NCBI GenBank assembly: GCA_029983595.1
Contig: JASBZD010000003.1
Location: 1 to 42,387 of the forward strand
Direction of reading: 5' to 3'
Length of the DNA: 42,387 bases
Origin: Peptoniphilaceae bacterium
Lineage (GTDB): Bacteria > Bacillota > Clostridia > Tissierellales > Peptoniphilaceae
Shown here: in pieces, positions 1 to 7,695 of the stretch
How positions within the stretch are numbered: position 1 is the stretch's first letter
How the letters are laid out: each line of letters opens with the position of its first letter
The notes under the pieces: generated by a model
Database searches by the model: none
What the model was told of the DNA's origin: nothing
The model's input: the letters and a program-made list of their open reading frames with translations, nothing else
Translations under genes and position numbers: made by a program

Positions 1-51
1 AGTTTTCTTAAAAATTTCCGACATCAGAACTGTTATTTATACGTTGCTTTC

Positions 52-1305
52 CTACCCTCTTGTTAACAATGCTACACTCTCCACATGATGAGTCATGCAG
101 AATAAATCTACGATTTTTATTTCTTCTAATTTATATTTTTTAGATTCTATTAATAGCTTTATATCACGGGCTAAGGTCGCGGGGTCACAGCTTATATATG
201 AGATGATTTCTGGACTGATGCGGATTATTTCAGATATTACCTTTTCACCTGCTCCTGAGCGTGGTGGATCTAGTAAAATTTTATTAAATCCGTCTAGTTT
301 TTTTATTTCTTCAGCCACATCTCCTGCAATAAAATCAACATTAGATACTCCATTTATCTCTGCATTTTTGATTGCATCATCTACTGCTTTTTCGCCATAT
401 TCTATGGCTATAACTTTAGATACTTTATGAGCATATCCCATAGTTATCGTACCAATTCCTGAATATAACTCTAAAACTCTATCATCTGATTTTGGATTTA
501 GATTTTCTATTCCTATTTTATATAACTTCTCTGCCTGAACTCTATTTACCTGAAAAAATGATGTAGGCGATAAGATAAATTCATTATCTAAAATAGATTC
601 TTTAAATTCCCCATCTCCTAACAGTTTTATGCTCTTTGGTCCATAGTGAAGCCTAGGGTTTGGGTTAATATTTTGGAATATATGGCTAGATATTTTAAAA
701 AGCTTATCATATATCGATAGATTTAGAGGTATATCATCACGAGTTACAAGAATTATCATAATTTCGCCTTTATAATTTTTTCGTATACCCACAAGTTTTA
801 TACGCTCTAACTCTTTTTCATTTTCTAAAATATTTATTATTTCTTTATATTCTTTTGGCGCGATTTTACAATTATGAGGTCTAAAAACGCCTTTATTTTT
901 CTTATCAATATATCCAATAATCCCATCTTTTACTGAAAATTGAATATGATTTCGATAATTAAAAATATCCTCTGCTCCTACGATCTGTGGGCTTATATCT
1001 AGTCCTGCAAACTTTTTAAATGCACTTTTTACTTTTTCTTTCTTAAATTCTAGCTGTGCCTCATATTTATAGTCACAGAATTGGCATCCATTGCATCTAT
1101 AAAAATCTGGACACACTGATTCTATTCTTTCTTCTGATTTTCTTATAATCTCAGTCATCCTAGCTTCAGAGAAATTTTTCTTAGATTTTAATATTTCTAC
1201 TTCTACAATTTCGCCAGGATATGCATTTTCTATAAATATAGCTTTCCCATTATCTCTAGCGACGCCTTTAGCTTCACTAGATAGATCTATTACTTCTAAT
1301 TTCAT
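52..1305 (-). CDS. rlmD: 23S rRNA (uracil-C5)-methyltransferase, RlmD/RlmCD (RumA) family
   Basis: SAM-dependent enzyme that methylates a uracil C5 in 23S rRNA (TrmA/RumA family). The N-terminus is a TRAM RNA-binding domain, followed by a cysteine cluster (CPDFYRCNGCQFC) and a later Cys (HNCKIAP) that fit the family's [4Fe-4S] site. The methyltransferase half has SAM motif I (LELYSGIGT), the DPPRSG motif and the catalytic Cys in ISCDPAT. An in-frame ATG lies 12 bases upstream (1317), but AGAGG sits correctly for the ATG at 1305, so I use that. It follows comF on the same strand, yet a terminator separates them. Which uridine (747 or 1939) is modified cannot be read from sequence. Family assignment is firm; the exact position is not. 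Confidence 0.9.
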   Translation of the reverse strand: MKLEVIDLSSEAKGVARDNGKAIFIENAYPGEIVEVEILKSKKNFSEARMTEIIRKSEERIESVCPDFYRCNGCQFCDYKYEAQLEFKKEKVKSAFKKFAGLDISPQIVGAEDIFNYRNHIQFSVKDGIIGYIDKKNKGVFRPHNCKIAPKEYKEIINILENEKELERIKLVGIRKNYKGEIMIILVTRDDIPLNLSIYDKLFKISSHIFQNINPNPRLHYGPKSIKLLGDGEFKESILDNEFILSPTSFFQVNRVQAEKLYKIGIENLNPKSDDRVLELYSGIGTITMGYAHKVSKVIAIEYGEKAVDDAIKNAEINGVSNVDFIAGDVAEEIKKLDGFNKILLDPPRSGAGEKVISEIIRISPEIISYISCDPATLARDIKLLIESKKYKLEEIKIVDLFCMTHHVESVALLTRG

Positions 1306-1337
1306 ATTACCTCTCATATTTTAGTATATCATTTTAT

Positions 1338-1373
1338 AAAAACCACCTCACTCCTAACTAGAGTAAAGGTGGC
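1338..1373 (-). terminator. Rho-independent terminator after comF
   Basis: On the minus strand CCACC plus TTACTC pairs with GAGTGA plus GGTGG (one bulged T) around a TAGTTAG loop, followed by TTTTT. It ends the dinB-recD2-comF transcription unit before rlmD. Confidence 0.8.
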
Positions 1374-1376
1374 AAA

Positions 1377-2003
1377 TTATCTAGAACTAGCTACACTTAA
1401 AGCGATTATATTTTCTGCCCCTCTATTTTTTAAAATTTTCGCGCACTCATCTAATGTAGATCCAGTAGTTATAATATCATCAAGTAATAAAACCCTCTGA
1501 TTTTCTATCTCCTCTGGTCTATTTATAAAAAATACATCTAATAAGTTTTTAGTTCTCTCAAGTACACTAAGCTCTGTCTGCTCACGCGTACTTTTTATTT
1601 TTATAAGATTATTTTTAGACTGATCTATACTAAACTGCTCCGATATTATATCTTCTAATAGCTCAACTTGGTTAAATCCTCTACGATTTAATGTATCTTT
1701 ATGGACTGGAACTGAAATAATTAAATCCACATATTTATATAATCTCTCTTCTAAAATCTTCTCACACATAAGTTCAGCTAAAGCATATTTTAAATATCGC
1801 TTTCCACCAAATTTATATCTATAAATAATATCAGCCATTACCTGATTATAGACATAACATGAATAGGCATCATCTACATATCTAAAATTTCTAACTACTG
1901 GTGCATTTTTCTTATCTAATAATAAAATACAGTCATCACAAATATTTAAAAATCTACTTGTTTCTTTTTCGCATATAGCGCAATTTTGTTTTTGTAACTT
2001 CAT
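1377..2003 (-). CDS. comF: ComF family phosphoribosyltransferase-like protein
   Basis: 208 aa, the usual ComFC size. The N-terminal Cys pairs (CAIC, CDDC) form the small zinc-ribbon typical of the family. The C-terminal half has the PRPP-binding signature VLLLDDIITTGST of type I phosphoribosyltransferases. In Bacillus, ComFC acts in DNA uptake during transformation; many non-competent anaerobes also keep it. The start codon lies 50 bases inside the end of recD2 in another frame, so the two are probably translationally coupled. It is the last gene of the putative SOS-linked operon. Confidence 0.9.
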   Translation of the reverse strand: MKLQKQNCAICEKETSRFLNICDDCILLLDKKNAPVVRNFRYVDDAYSCYVYNQVMADIIYRYKFGGKRYLKYALAELMCEKILEERLYKYVDLIISVPVHKDTLNRRGFNQVELLEDIISEQFSIDQSKNNLIKIKSTREQTELSVLERTKNLLDVFFINRPEEIENQRVLLLDDIITTGSTLDECAKILKNRGAENIIALSVASSR

Positions 2004-4212
2004 CTATTAAAATCCTGTCGATTTCCCAGACTTTTGTATCAAGACCAGTAAATCTGTCATTAATCATTACATTATCTATCATTGATTTTAATCTATCGGC
2101 TTTTCCCACTAGCACGACTAGCTTCTTCGCACGCGTTATAGCTGTATAAATAAGATTTCTATTAGCTAAAATTTCCGGAGCATAATGAACTGGTATAACT
2201 ACTACTGGAAACTCTGAGCCTTGAGATTTATGAATAGTAATAGCATAAGCTAGAGTAAGGTTTATTATAGTTGTGTCGTCATATTCCACGACTTTTCCAT
2301 CAAAATCTACAAAAAGACTATTTCCCTCAATACGTGTTACAAACCCGATATCTCCATTATATATCCCGAGCCCATTCTCATACTCTACTCCTTCAGGCGT
2401 ATAAGAAGCCCATTCTATTTGGTAGTCATTTTTAGTCTGCATAACTTTATCCCCAAGCCTATAGATTTCTCCGCCCTTTTTATATTCTTCCTTAAATTTT
2501 TCATAAGGATTTAACGACTCTTGGATCTCTTTATTTAGATTAAATACTCCAGTCATTCCCTTTTTCATAGGTGCCATAACCTGAATATCTAAAAGGCTAT
2601 TTACATTATAAAATTTTGGGAGCCTCTCACTAATTAACTCTTTTATAATTTTTACAGTTTCTTTTTCATTTTCTGAGTTTATCATAAAAAAATCGCTGTC
2701 TTTTTTATTTAAAACTGGAAAAGCACCTATTTTTATTCTATGCGCATTTTCTACTATCTGGGACTCGTCTTTTTGGCGATAAATTTTATCAAGCATTATA
2801 ACATCTGCAGAGCGAGAATTGATTAAATCCTTAAGCACATTTCCAGGACCTACTGATGGAATCTGATTTACATCTCCTAAAAAAATAACTCTAGAGTCAT
2901 CTTTAAGAGCTTTCATCAGATCAGAAAGTAGTATGACATCTACCATAGACATCTCATCTATAATAATCATCTCTTGATCTAGAGAGTTTTTATCATCTCT
3001 TAAAAACTCCATATATTTTCCAGTAAAAGTATATTCTAAAAGTCTATGTATAGTTTTAGCTTGTGAACCTGTCGCTTCCTCCATTCTCTTAGCTGCCCTT
3101 CCTGTAGGAGCAGCAAGAGCATAGCTAATTCCCATCTCCCTTGCGATTTTTAAAATAGAATTTACGATAGTAGTTTTTCCGGTACCTGGCCCTCCAGTTA
3201 TGATAAGACTTCTAGTTTCAAAAGCCTTTTCTATAGCATCACGCTGCTTATCAGAAAATTTAATCTCATCTACAGCCTCAATATTTCTTATTCGATTATC
3301 TATATCATACACGCTTTTATATAGAGGATTTTTTTTAAGCTTATTCATGCGAAGAGCTATATAATTTTCCGCCATTTCTAAAGCGCGATTATAAACTACT
3401 AGCTCACCCCTTTGCATGACAAAATGCAGGTTAGTATTTGTAACTACCTGCTTTTTAGCTGCGATTATATCATCTCTTGATACTTTTAAAAACTCGACTA
3501 ATCTATTTATTAAAATTTCAGCTGGGATATAGGTATTTCCCTCACTATTAAAACGCTCAACCAAAAATACAGCACCAGCCTCAATTCGTATAGGCGCATT
3601 TCTTGGCACCCCCGATGACATAGCTATTTCGTCAGCAGTCTTAAACCCAATCCCATCGCCTCGCCCAATAAGGATATATGGATTTTTCTTAATAACTTCT
3701 AAAACTCCATCACCATATTTTTGAAAAAGCTTTCTAGCAAGCTCCAGAGAAATCCCAAGGCTTGTGAGCTCCATTAAAACTTCTTCCATATCCGCCTGAG
3801 AATTAAAAGACGCCATAATTTTAGCTAGTTTTTTTTTGCCAATCCCATCGACTTCTAATAATCGCTCTGGGGACTTTTTAAAAATTTCATAAGTATCATC
3901 CCCAAAAGCTTTAAGTATTCTATCAGCCATTGCAGGACCGATCTGGTCTATGGCACCACTTTTTAAATAAGCCTCAATACTTGAGTTATAGTTTACTTCA
4001 GAATCTAGAACGCGTTTAACCTTAAATTGTTCTCCAAATTTTTCATTATAAACCATCTCCCCACTTAGTCTAAGCTCAGTACCCGGAGTTTTATAAGAAA
4101 TATATCCCACTACCGTAATCGTCCCATCTTCAGTAGAAAGACGCATAACAGTATAGGAATTTTTTTCATTTCTAAAAATTATACTCTCTACAACTCCGTT
4201 AATCTCTAGCAT
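1954..4212 (-). CDS. recD2: RecD2/TraA-type ATP-dependent 5'-3' DNA helicase
   Basis: 752 aa, full length for RecD2 (the RecD-like helicase of bacteria lacking RecBC partners). The N-terminal OB-like and helix-hairpin-helix region (VDGIGKKKLAKI near residue 121) precedes the superfamily 1B core. Walker A GGPGTGKTT is at 340-348, motif Ia is AAPTGRAAKR, motif II is IIIDEMSMVD, and motif V/VI includes AITIHKSQGSEF. The product unwinds DNA in repair and replication-fork maintenance. It starts one base after the stop of the PC4-like gene and its end overlaps comF, so it sits inside the polymerase-led operon. No truncation is seen. Confidence 0.94.
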   Translation of the reverse strand: MLEINGVVESIIFRNEKNSYTVMRLSTEDGTITVVGYISYKTPGTELRLSGEMVYNEKFGEQFKVKRVLDSEVNYNSSIEAYLKSGAIDQIGPAMADRILKAFGDDTYEIFKKSPERLLEVDGIGKKKLAKIMASFNSQADMEEVLMELTSLGISLELARKLFQKYGDGVLEVIKKNPYILIGRGDGIGFKTADEIAMSSGVPRNAPIRIEAGAVFLVERFNSEGNTYIPAEILINRLVEFLKVSRDDIIAAKKQVVTNTNLHFVMQRGELVVYNRALEMAENYIALRMNKLKKNPLYKSVYDIDNRIRNIEAVDEIKFSDKQRDAIEKAFETRSLIITGGPGTGKTTIVNSILKIAREMGISYALAAPTGRAAKRMEEATGSQAKTIHRLLEYTFTGKYMEFLRDDKNSLDQEMIIIDEMSMVDVILLSDLMKALKDDSRVIFLGDVNQIPSVGPGNVLKDLINSRSADVIMLDKIYRQKDESQIVENAHRIKIGAFPVLNKKDSDFFMINSENEKETVKIIKELISERLPKFYNVNSLLDIQVMAPMKKGMTGVFNLNKEIQESLNPYEKFKEEYKKGGEIYRLGDKVMQTKNDYQIEWASYTPEGVEYENGLGIYNGDIGFVTRIEGNSLFVDFDGKVVEYDDTTIINLTLAYAITIHKSQGSEFPVVVIPVHYAPEILANRNLIYTAITRAKKLVVLVGKADRLKSMIDNVMINDRFTGLDTKVWEIDRILIDEVTKTKLRYMRKRNK

Positions 4213-4213
4213 C

Positions 4214-4438
4214 TTAAGATAAAGCCTCGTCTATAAGCTCTTTTAAAGTCCTAAGCTCCTCTAGCGTAAAAGTAACTCCTTTTCCCATTTTCTCGTGGTT
4301 TTCGTCCCATTCACGAATATCAAACTTAGGATCTCTATCATTATAGCTTACATAATTTAACTCCTTAGTCCATCCATTTCTACTTTCAGAAATCACACCA
4401 AGTTTTTCTTTAATCTCAAATTTAAAATCTCCTGCCAT
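4214..4438 (-). CDS. YdbC/PC4-like single-stranded DNA-binding protein
   Basis: 74-aa protein matching the bacterial PC4 (transcription coactivator p15) homologue family represented by Lactococcus YdbC. It has the pattern of basic and aromatic beta strands (GVISESRNGWTKELNYVSY) then a C-terminal helix (TLEELRTLKELIDEAL). Family members are dimers that bind single-stranded DNA. Its position between the Y-family polymerase and recD2, with a one-base gap to recD2, fits a repair or ssDNA-binding role. Start ATG has a purine-rich site (GGGGGATT) upstream. Confidence 0.82.
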   Translation of the reverse strand: MAGDFKFEIKEKLGVISESRNGWTKELNYVSYNDRDPKFDIREWDENHEKMGKGVTFTLEELRTLKELIDEALS

Positions 4439-4474
4439 TTTAAAATCCCCCTTTTACTTAGAATACCAAAAAAC

Positions 4475-4744
4475 CTAAATTTTATAAAGAAGCCAAACGT
4501 CATCTTCTCTCTCATAGTGAATCTCATAAGGAATAATCATATCTTTATCCTTATCATAGCTTTCACATCTGAAAATGCAGATTCTATGTCCAGCCTTCAT
4601 CTCCTGCCTAGAATCTCTTATTTTATCAATTTTTATATGCTTATTTAAATCCTTAGATTTTATCCTAAATTTTAAAGGAATAGGATAATCATTATTTAAA
4701 TCAAAAATCGCAACCATATCGACAGGCATATTTAAAACCTTCAT
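4475..4744 (-). CDS. conserved-looking small protein of unknown function in DNA-repair operon
   Basis: I do not recognise a named family. 89 aa, soluble, mixed alpha/beta, beginning MKVLNMPVDMVAIFD; it carries two Cys (residues near 58 and 62), many charged residues, and ends in a short aromatic strand (DDVWLLYKI). It has a strong AGAGGGGG site before its ATG and lies 21 bases downstream of the Y-family polymerase and 36 bases upstream of the PC4-like gene. The tight packing suggests it is real and works with the polymerase or the ssDNA-binding protein, but that is inference from context only. Confidence 0.75.
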   Translation of the reverse strand: MKVLNMPVDMVAIFDLNNDYPIPLKFRIKSKDLNKHIKIDKIRDSRQEMKAGHRICIFRCESYDKDKDMIIPYEIHYEREDDVWLLYKI

Positions 4745-4765
4745 CTAAACCCCCTCTAATTAAAT

Positions 4766-6007
4766 CTATAAAAGAATTTTCATCATAGGATACTCCTTAG
4801 CATCCTCCGCTACACCGCCTATAACCGGCTCAATTTTAGAATATAAAAATGTAGAACGCACCACTTCCTTAGAGCCATATTTTCTTCTAATATTATCTAC
4901 ACAAGTATCAAAATTTTTATCTTTTTCATAAGTTTCCTCAAACATACTAAGCTGCACAGCCTCATTAGAAGTAAGATCTGAAACACTTACAGAAAACTTC
5001 CGGATTGGATCTCCACCCCATATCTCTTTAAATAACTCCATAGCCACCTCAAAAATCCTAGTCGTGCTATAAATAGGTGCATTAAGTTTTATCTGTCGAC
5101 GTTTTTTCATAAAATCAAAATTTTTAATAGAAATCCTTATAACCTCAGCACACATATTTTCACGTCTTAGCCTAAATCCCACCATCTCAGATAAGCCTAA
5201 AATAAATCTCTCCGCATCCTCCATAGTCGTAACATCAAATGGTGTCGTAGTAGAATTGCCGATAGATTTTATCTCATCCATCTCAATATGCACATCTGAA
5301 AACTCCTCCCCACGTGCATAAGATAAAATCTGAAGCCCCGGCTTTTTTAGCCATGTATAAATATACTCATCATCCATATTTGCTAAATCGCCAATAGTCT
5401 TAATGCCGCGCCCCTTAAGTTTTTTAGAAGTTCTAGAACCTACCATAAAAAGATCACCTATATCTAAAGGCCACATCTTAGACTCTATCTCATCTTTAAA
5501 AAGGGTGTGTATCTTATCAGGTTTAGAAAAATCTGAAGCCATCTTAGCTAGGAGTTTATTTTCACTTATGCCGATATTTACAGTAAACCCAAGCTCCTCT
5601 TTTATATTTTTACTTATCTCAGAAGCTACTTTTAAATAGTCCTTTTTATAAATACTCATATCAGTAAAAACCTCATCAATCGAGTATCTCTGGATTTTAT
5701 CAGTATATCTAGCTATAAGATCTACCATGGCGTCACTTGCCTTTATATATCTACTAAAATGAGCGGGAATAATTAAAAGATCGGGGCATTTATTAAGTGC
5801 CATATAAAGACTCTCGCCCGTCTGGACACCATAAGCCTTAGCTGGAATCGATTTAGCTAAAACTATTCCGTGACGAGTCGTAGGATCACCACCTACTATG
5901 GATGGAATCTCCCTATAATCAATATCTCCACCATGAGAAAGATGATATGCCGCCTCCCAAGATAGATATGCAGAATTAACATCTATATGAAAAAAAATCT
6001 TATCCAT
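4766..6007 (-). CDS. Y-family translesion DNA polymerase (DinB/UmuC type)
   Basis: 413-aa translesion polymerase. The metal-binding carboxylates are visible at D9 (FHIDVNSAY) and D111-E112 (YSIDEVF). IVGGDPTTRHGIVLAKS is the Firmicute version of the fingers/palm region, and the helix-hairpin-helix thumb includes IKTIGDLAN. Residues 352-356, QLSMF, form a classic beta-clamp-binding motif, so it should be recruited by DnaN. It heads the operon with the 89-aa protein, PC4-like protein, recD2 and comF. The start ATG has AGAGG upstream and a good promoter with a LexA-type operator. It could be called DinB/Pol IV or UvrX-like; Firmicute paralogues are hard to tell apart. Confidence 0.93.
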   Translation of the reverse strand: MDKIFFHIDVNSAYLSWEAAYHLSHGGDIDYREIPSIVGGDPTTRHGIVLAKSIPAKAYGVQTGESLYMALNKCPDLLIIPAHFSRYIKASDAMVDLIARYTDKIQRYSIDEVFTDMSIYKKDYLKVASEISKNIKEELGFTVNIGISENKLLAKMASDFSKPDKIHTLFKDEIESKMWPLDIGDLFMVGSRTSKKLKGRGIKTIGDLANMDDEYIYTWLKKPGLQILSYARGEEFSDVHIEMDEIKSIGNSTTTPFDVTTMEDAERFILGLSEMVGFRLRRENMCAEVIRISIKNFDFMKKRRQIKLNAPIYSTTRIFEVAMELFKEIWGGDPIRKFSVSVSDLTSNEAVQLSMFEETYEKDKNFDTCVDNIRRKYGSKEVVRSTFLYSKIEPVIGGVAEDAKEYPMMKILL

Positions 6008-6028
6008 TTATAATTACCTCTTAAAAGC

Positions 6029-6058
6029 ATTATAGTTTAGAACAACCGTTCTAGTCAA
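6029..6058 (-). promoter_or_regulatory. sigma-A promoter of polymerase operon with LexA/SOS box in the spacer
   Basis: On the minus strand TTGACT (6053-6058) and TATAAT (6029-6034) are 18 bases apart. The spacer and its edge hold the dyad TAGAAC-GGTT-GTTCTA (6038-6053). This matches the GAAC-N4-GTTC core of the Gram-positive LexA operator. LexA bound here would block RNA polymerase directly. The half site GTTCTA recurs at 6076-6081. Confidence 0.8.
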
Positions 6059-6122
6059 TAGCAAATTAAACTTTTGTTCTATAAGATAAATATGATTTTC
6101 GCTATTATATAATGATTAAATA

Positions 6123-6164
6123 TTGCTTATGTAATGAGATAGTTTTATAATATACAAAAAGGGG
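6123..6164 (+). promoter_or_regulatory. promoter and ribosome binding site of the toxin-antitoxin operon
   Basis: TTGCTT (6123-6128), a 17-base spacer and TATAAT (6146-6151) precede an AAAAGGGG ribosome binding site and the ATG at 6173. It is divergent from the polymerase promoter about 90 bases away. Confidence 0.7.
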
Positions 6165-6172
6165 TTATAAAA

Positions 6173-6460
6173 ATGGAAACTACTAATTTAAACGTAAGAG
6201 TTGATAAAAACGTAAAAAATGATGCTGAGCGTATTTTTAAGGATTTAGGGTTAAATATGTCCACTGCTATAAATATGTTTCTAAGAGCTTCAATCAGAGA
6301 ACAGGGTCTACCTATTGATGTAAAATTAAATAATAATAACTATTACGAACTACTAGAAGCTATGGAAGAAGGAAGAAAGATAGCAAAAGACCCAAATACT
6401 AAATCATATAGCTCTATAAATGAGCTGATAAAAGCATTAGAAGAAGATAATGAAATATAA
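6173..6460 (+). CDS. RelB/DinJ-family antitoxin
   Basis: 95 aa. The N-terminal ribbon-helix-helix DNA-binding segment (TNLNVRVDKNVKNDAERIFKDLG, then MSTAINMFLRASIREQG) is characteristic of the RelB/DinJ family. The acidic C-terminal tail (residues about 60-95) would wrap the toxin. Its last codons overlap the start of the YafQ-like toxin gene by 11 bases, the usual layout for type II pairs. The protein should repress its own promoter alone and with toxin. Since the toxin gene is frameshifted here, the antitoxin may be an orphan in this isolate. Confidence 0.9.
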   Translation: METTNLNVRVDKNVKNDAERIFKDLGLNMSTAINMFLRASIREQGLPIDVKLNNNNYYELLEAMEEGRKIAKDPNTKSYSSINELIKALEEDNEI

Positions 6461-6732
6461 ATTTGAGTTTACTAAAAAATTTAAAAAAGATTATAAACTG
6501 ACAAAAAGGCAAAGTAAAAATTTAGATAAACTTTTTTTATGTTATTGAAAAATTAGCAAATGGCGAAAATTTATCCGAAAAATATAATGATCATGCTTTA
6601 ACCGATGATTTAAAAGGACTAAGAGAGTGTCATATTGAACCTAATTGGTTATTAATTTATGAATATATCGATGATAAATTAATATTAATGTTAACAAGAC
6701 TGGGTTCACATTCAGATTTATTTAATATGTAA
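6450..6732 (+). pseudogene. YafQ-family mRNA interferase toxin, frameshifted
   Basis: Starting at the ATG at 6450, the frame reads MKYKFEFTKKFKKDYKL and so on, then stops after 32 codons. Past a run of seven T (6532-6538) the next frame continues with typical YafQ sequence: DKLFYVIEKLANG, YNDHALTDDLKGLRECHI, WLLIYEY and a C-terminal GSHSDLF. These hold the His/Asp/His residues of the RNase site. Removing one T would give a 93-aa protein, normal for YafQ. So this is a one-base insertion in a homopolymer: a true inactivating mutation, slippage-controlled expression, or a sequencing error. Confidence 0.85.
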
Positions 6733-6759
6733 GATGAGTAAATTATACTCATCTTTTTT
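6733..6759 (+). terminator. terminator after toxin-antitoxin pair
   Basis: GATGAGTA pairs with TACTCATC around a 5-base AATTA loop, followed directly by TTTTTT. It sits one base after the toxin stop codon. Confidence 0.85.
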
Positions 6760-6814
6760 ATTTCATATAAATAAGCTCTGAAAAATTTTTATATACAAAA
6801 ATATAATTATATAG

Positions 6815-6835
6815 TATACTCTTTTTATCGATAAA
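6815..6835 (+). promoter_or_regulatory. probable promoter -10 of MEP operon with palindrome at the start site
   Basis: TATACT (6815-6820) is a good -10; the best -35 at 17-18 bases is only TATACA. A perfect 12-base palindrome, TTTATCGATAAA (6824-6835), lies where transcription would begin and could be an operator. The regulator is unknown. Confidence 0.5.
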
Positions 6836-6853
6836 CGATAAATGAGGTGTCAA

Positions 6854-7687
6854 ATGATAGTAAAAAACTCATACGCAAAAATTAATTTATCTCTAGAAGT
6901 AGTGGGTAGACTAGAAAATGGATACCATGAAATTGATACCTTAATGAATAGAATAGATCTTTATGATGTCATGATTTTTGAAAAAATCGATGATAAAAAA
7001 CTAGTTATAGAGTCGGATAATCCTGACTTCCCTATTGGTGGAGATAATTTAATACATAAAGCTTATGAGATCCTCAGATCATATTATAAAGGCGATGATG
7101 GAATAAAAATAAGAGTAGAGAAAAATATCCCTATTGCTGCGGGTCTAGCCGGCGGTACTTCTAACGCAATAACTGCTATAAAGACTCTAAATGAGATATG
7201 GGGTCTAGGATTTAAAAATAAAGATCTAATAGAGCTATCAAGACCTATTGGAGCTGATTCGACATTTTTTTACTACGATGGACTTATCAGAGCTCGTGGT
7301 ATAGGAGATAAAATCGAGGTTTTAGGAGAGTTTCATGATCTGCCAATTATTATAGTAAATATTGGAAAACCTATTAGCTCAAAAGTCGTTTATGAAAATA
7401 TAAAAAATTATTCAAATAAAAAAGTAGAAAAAATCGCTAGTAATATAGATGATTTTAATATATATAAAGAAAATTATTTTAACTCAATGGAAGATGTAAG
7501 TTTTAATATCTATGATGAGTTAAAAAATATAAAGTCTGAACTTTTAGAAATGGGTGCTAGTGTAGCTCTTATGAGTGGCTCTGGTCCTACAATTTTTGGA
7601 ATTTTTGAAGATATAAATTTACAAGAAAGTACTTATAGAAAGATTAAGGATAAATATAAATATGTCTATAAAACTAGACTAATTTAG
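6854..7687 (+). CDS. ispE: 4-diphosphocytidyl-2-C-methyl-D-erythritol kinase IspE
   Basis: GHMP-family kinase that phosphorylates CDP-methylerythritol in the MEP isoprenoid pathway. It has the N-terminal YAKINLSLEVVGRLENGYHE, the ATP-binding glycine loop PIAAGLAGGTSNA (about residues 94-106 from this start) and the C-terminal MSGSGPTIFG. An ATG 12 bases upstream (6842) has no ribosome binding site, while GAGGTG is correctly placed for the ATG at 6854, so I start there; length 277 aa. First gene of a four-gene plus-strand MEP cluster; the next gene starts 8 bases after its stop. Confidence 0.95.
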   Translation: MIVKNSYAKINLSLEVVGRLENGYHEIDTLMNRIDLYDVMIFEKIDDKKLVIESDNPDFPIGGDNLIHKAYEILRSYYKGDDGIKIRVEKNIPIAAGLAGGTSNAITAIKTLNEIWGLGFKNKDLIELSRPIGADSTFFYYDGLIRARGIGDKIEVLGEFHDLPIIIVNIGKPISSKVVYENIKNYSNKKVEKIASNIDDFNIYKENYFNSMEDVSFNIYDELKNIKSELLEMGASVALMSGSGPTIFGIFEDINLQESTYRKIKDKYKYVYKTRLI

Positions 7688-7695
7688 GTGATAAA

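Noticed and set aside
1..51. Sequence before rlmD stop
   Set aside because: Too short to interpret; I see no gene or clear hairpin.
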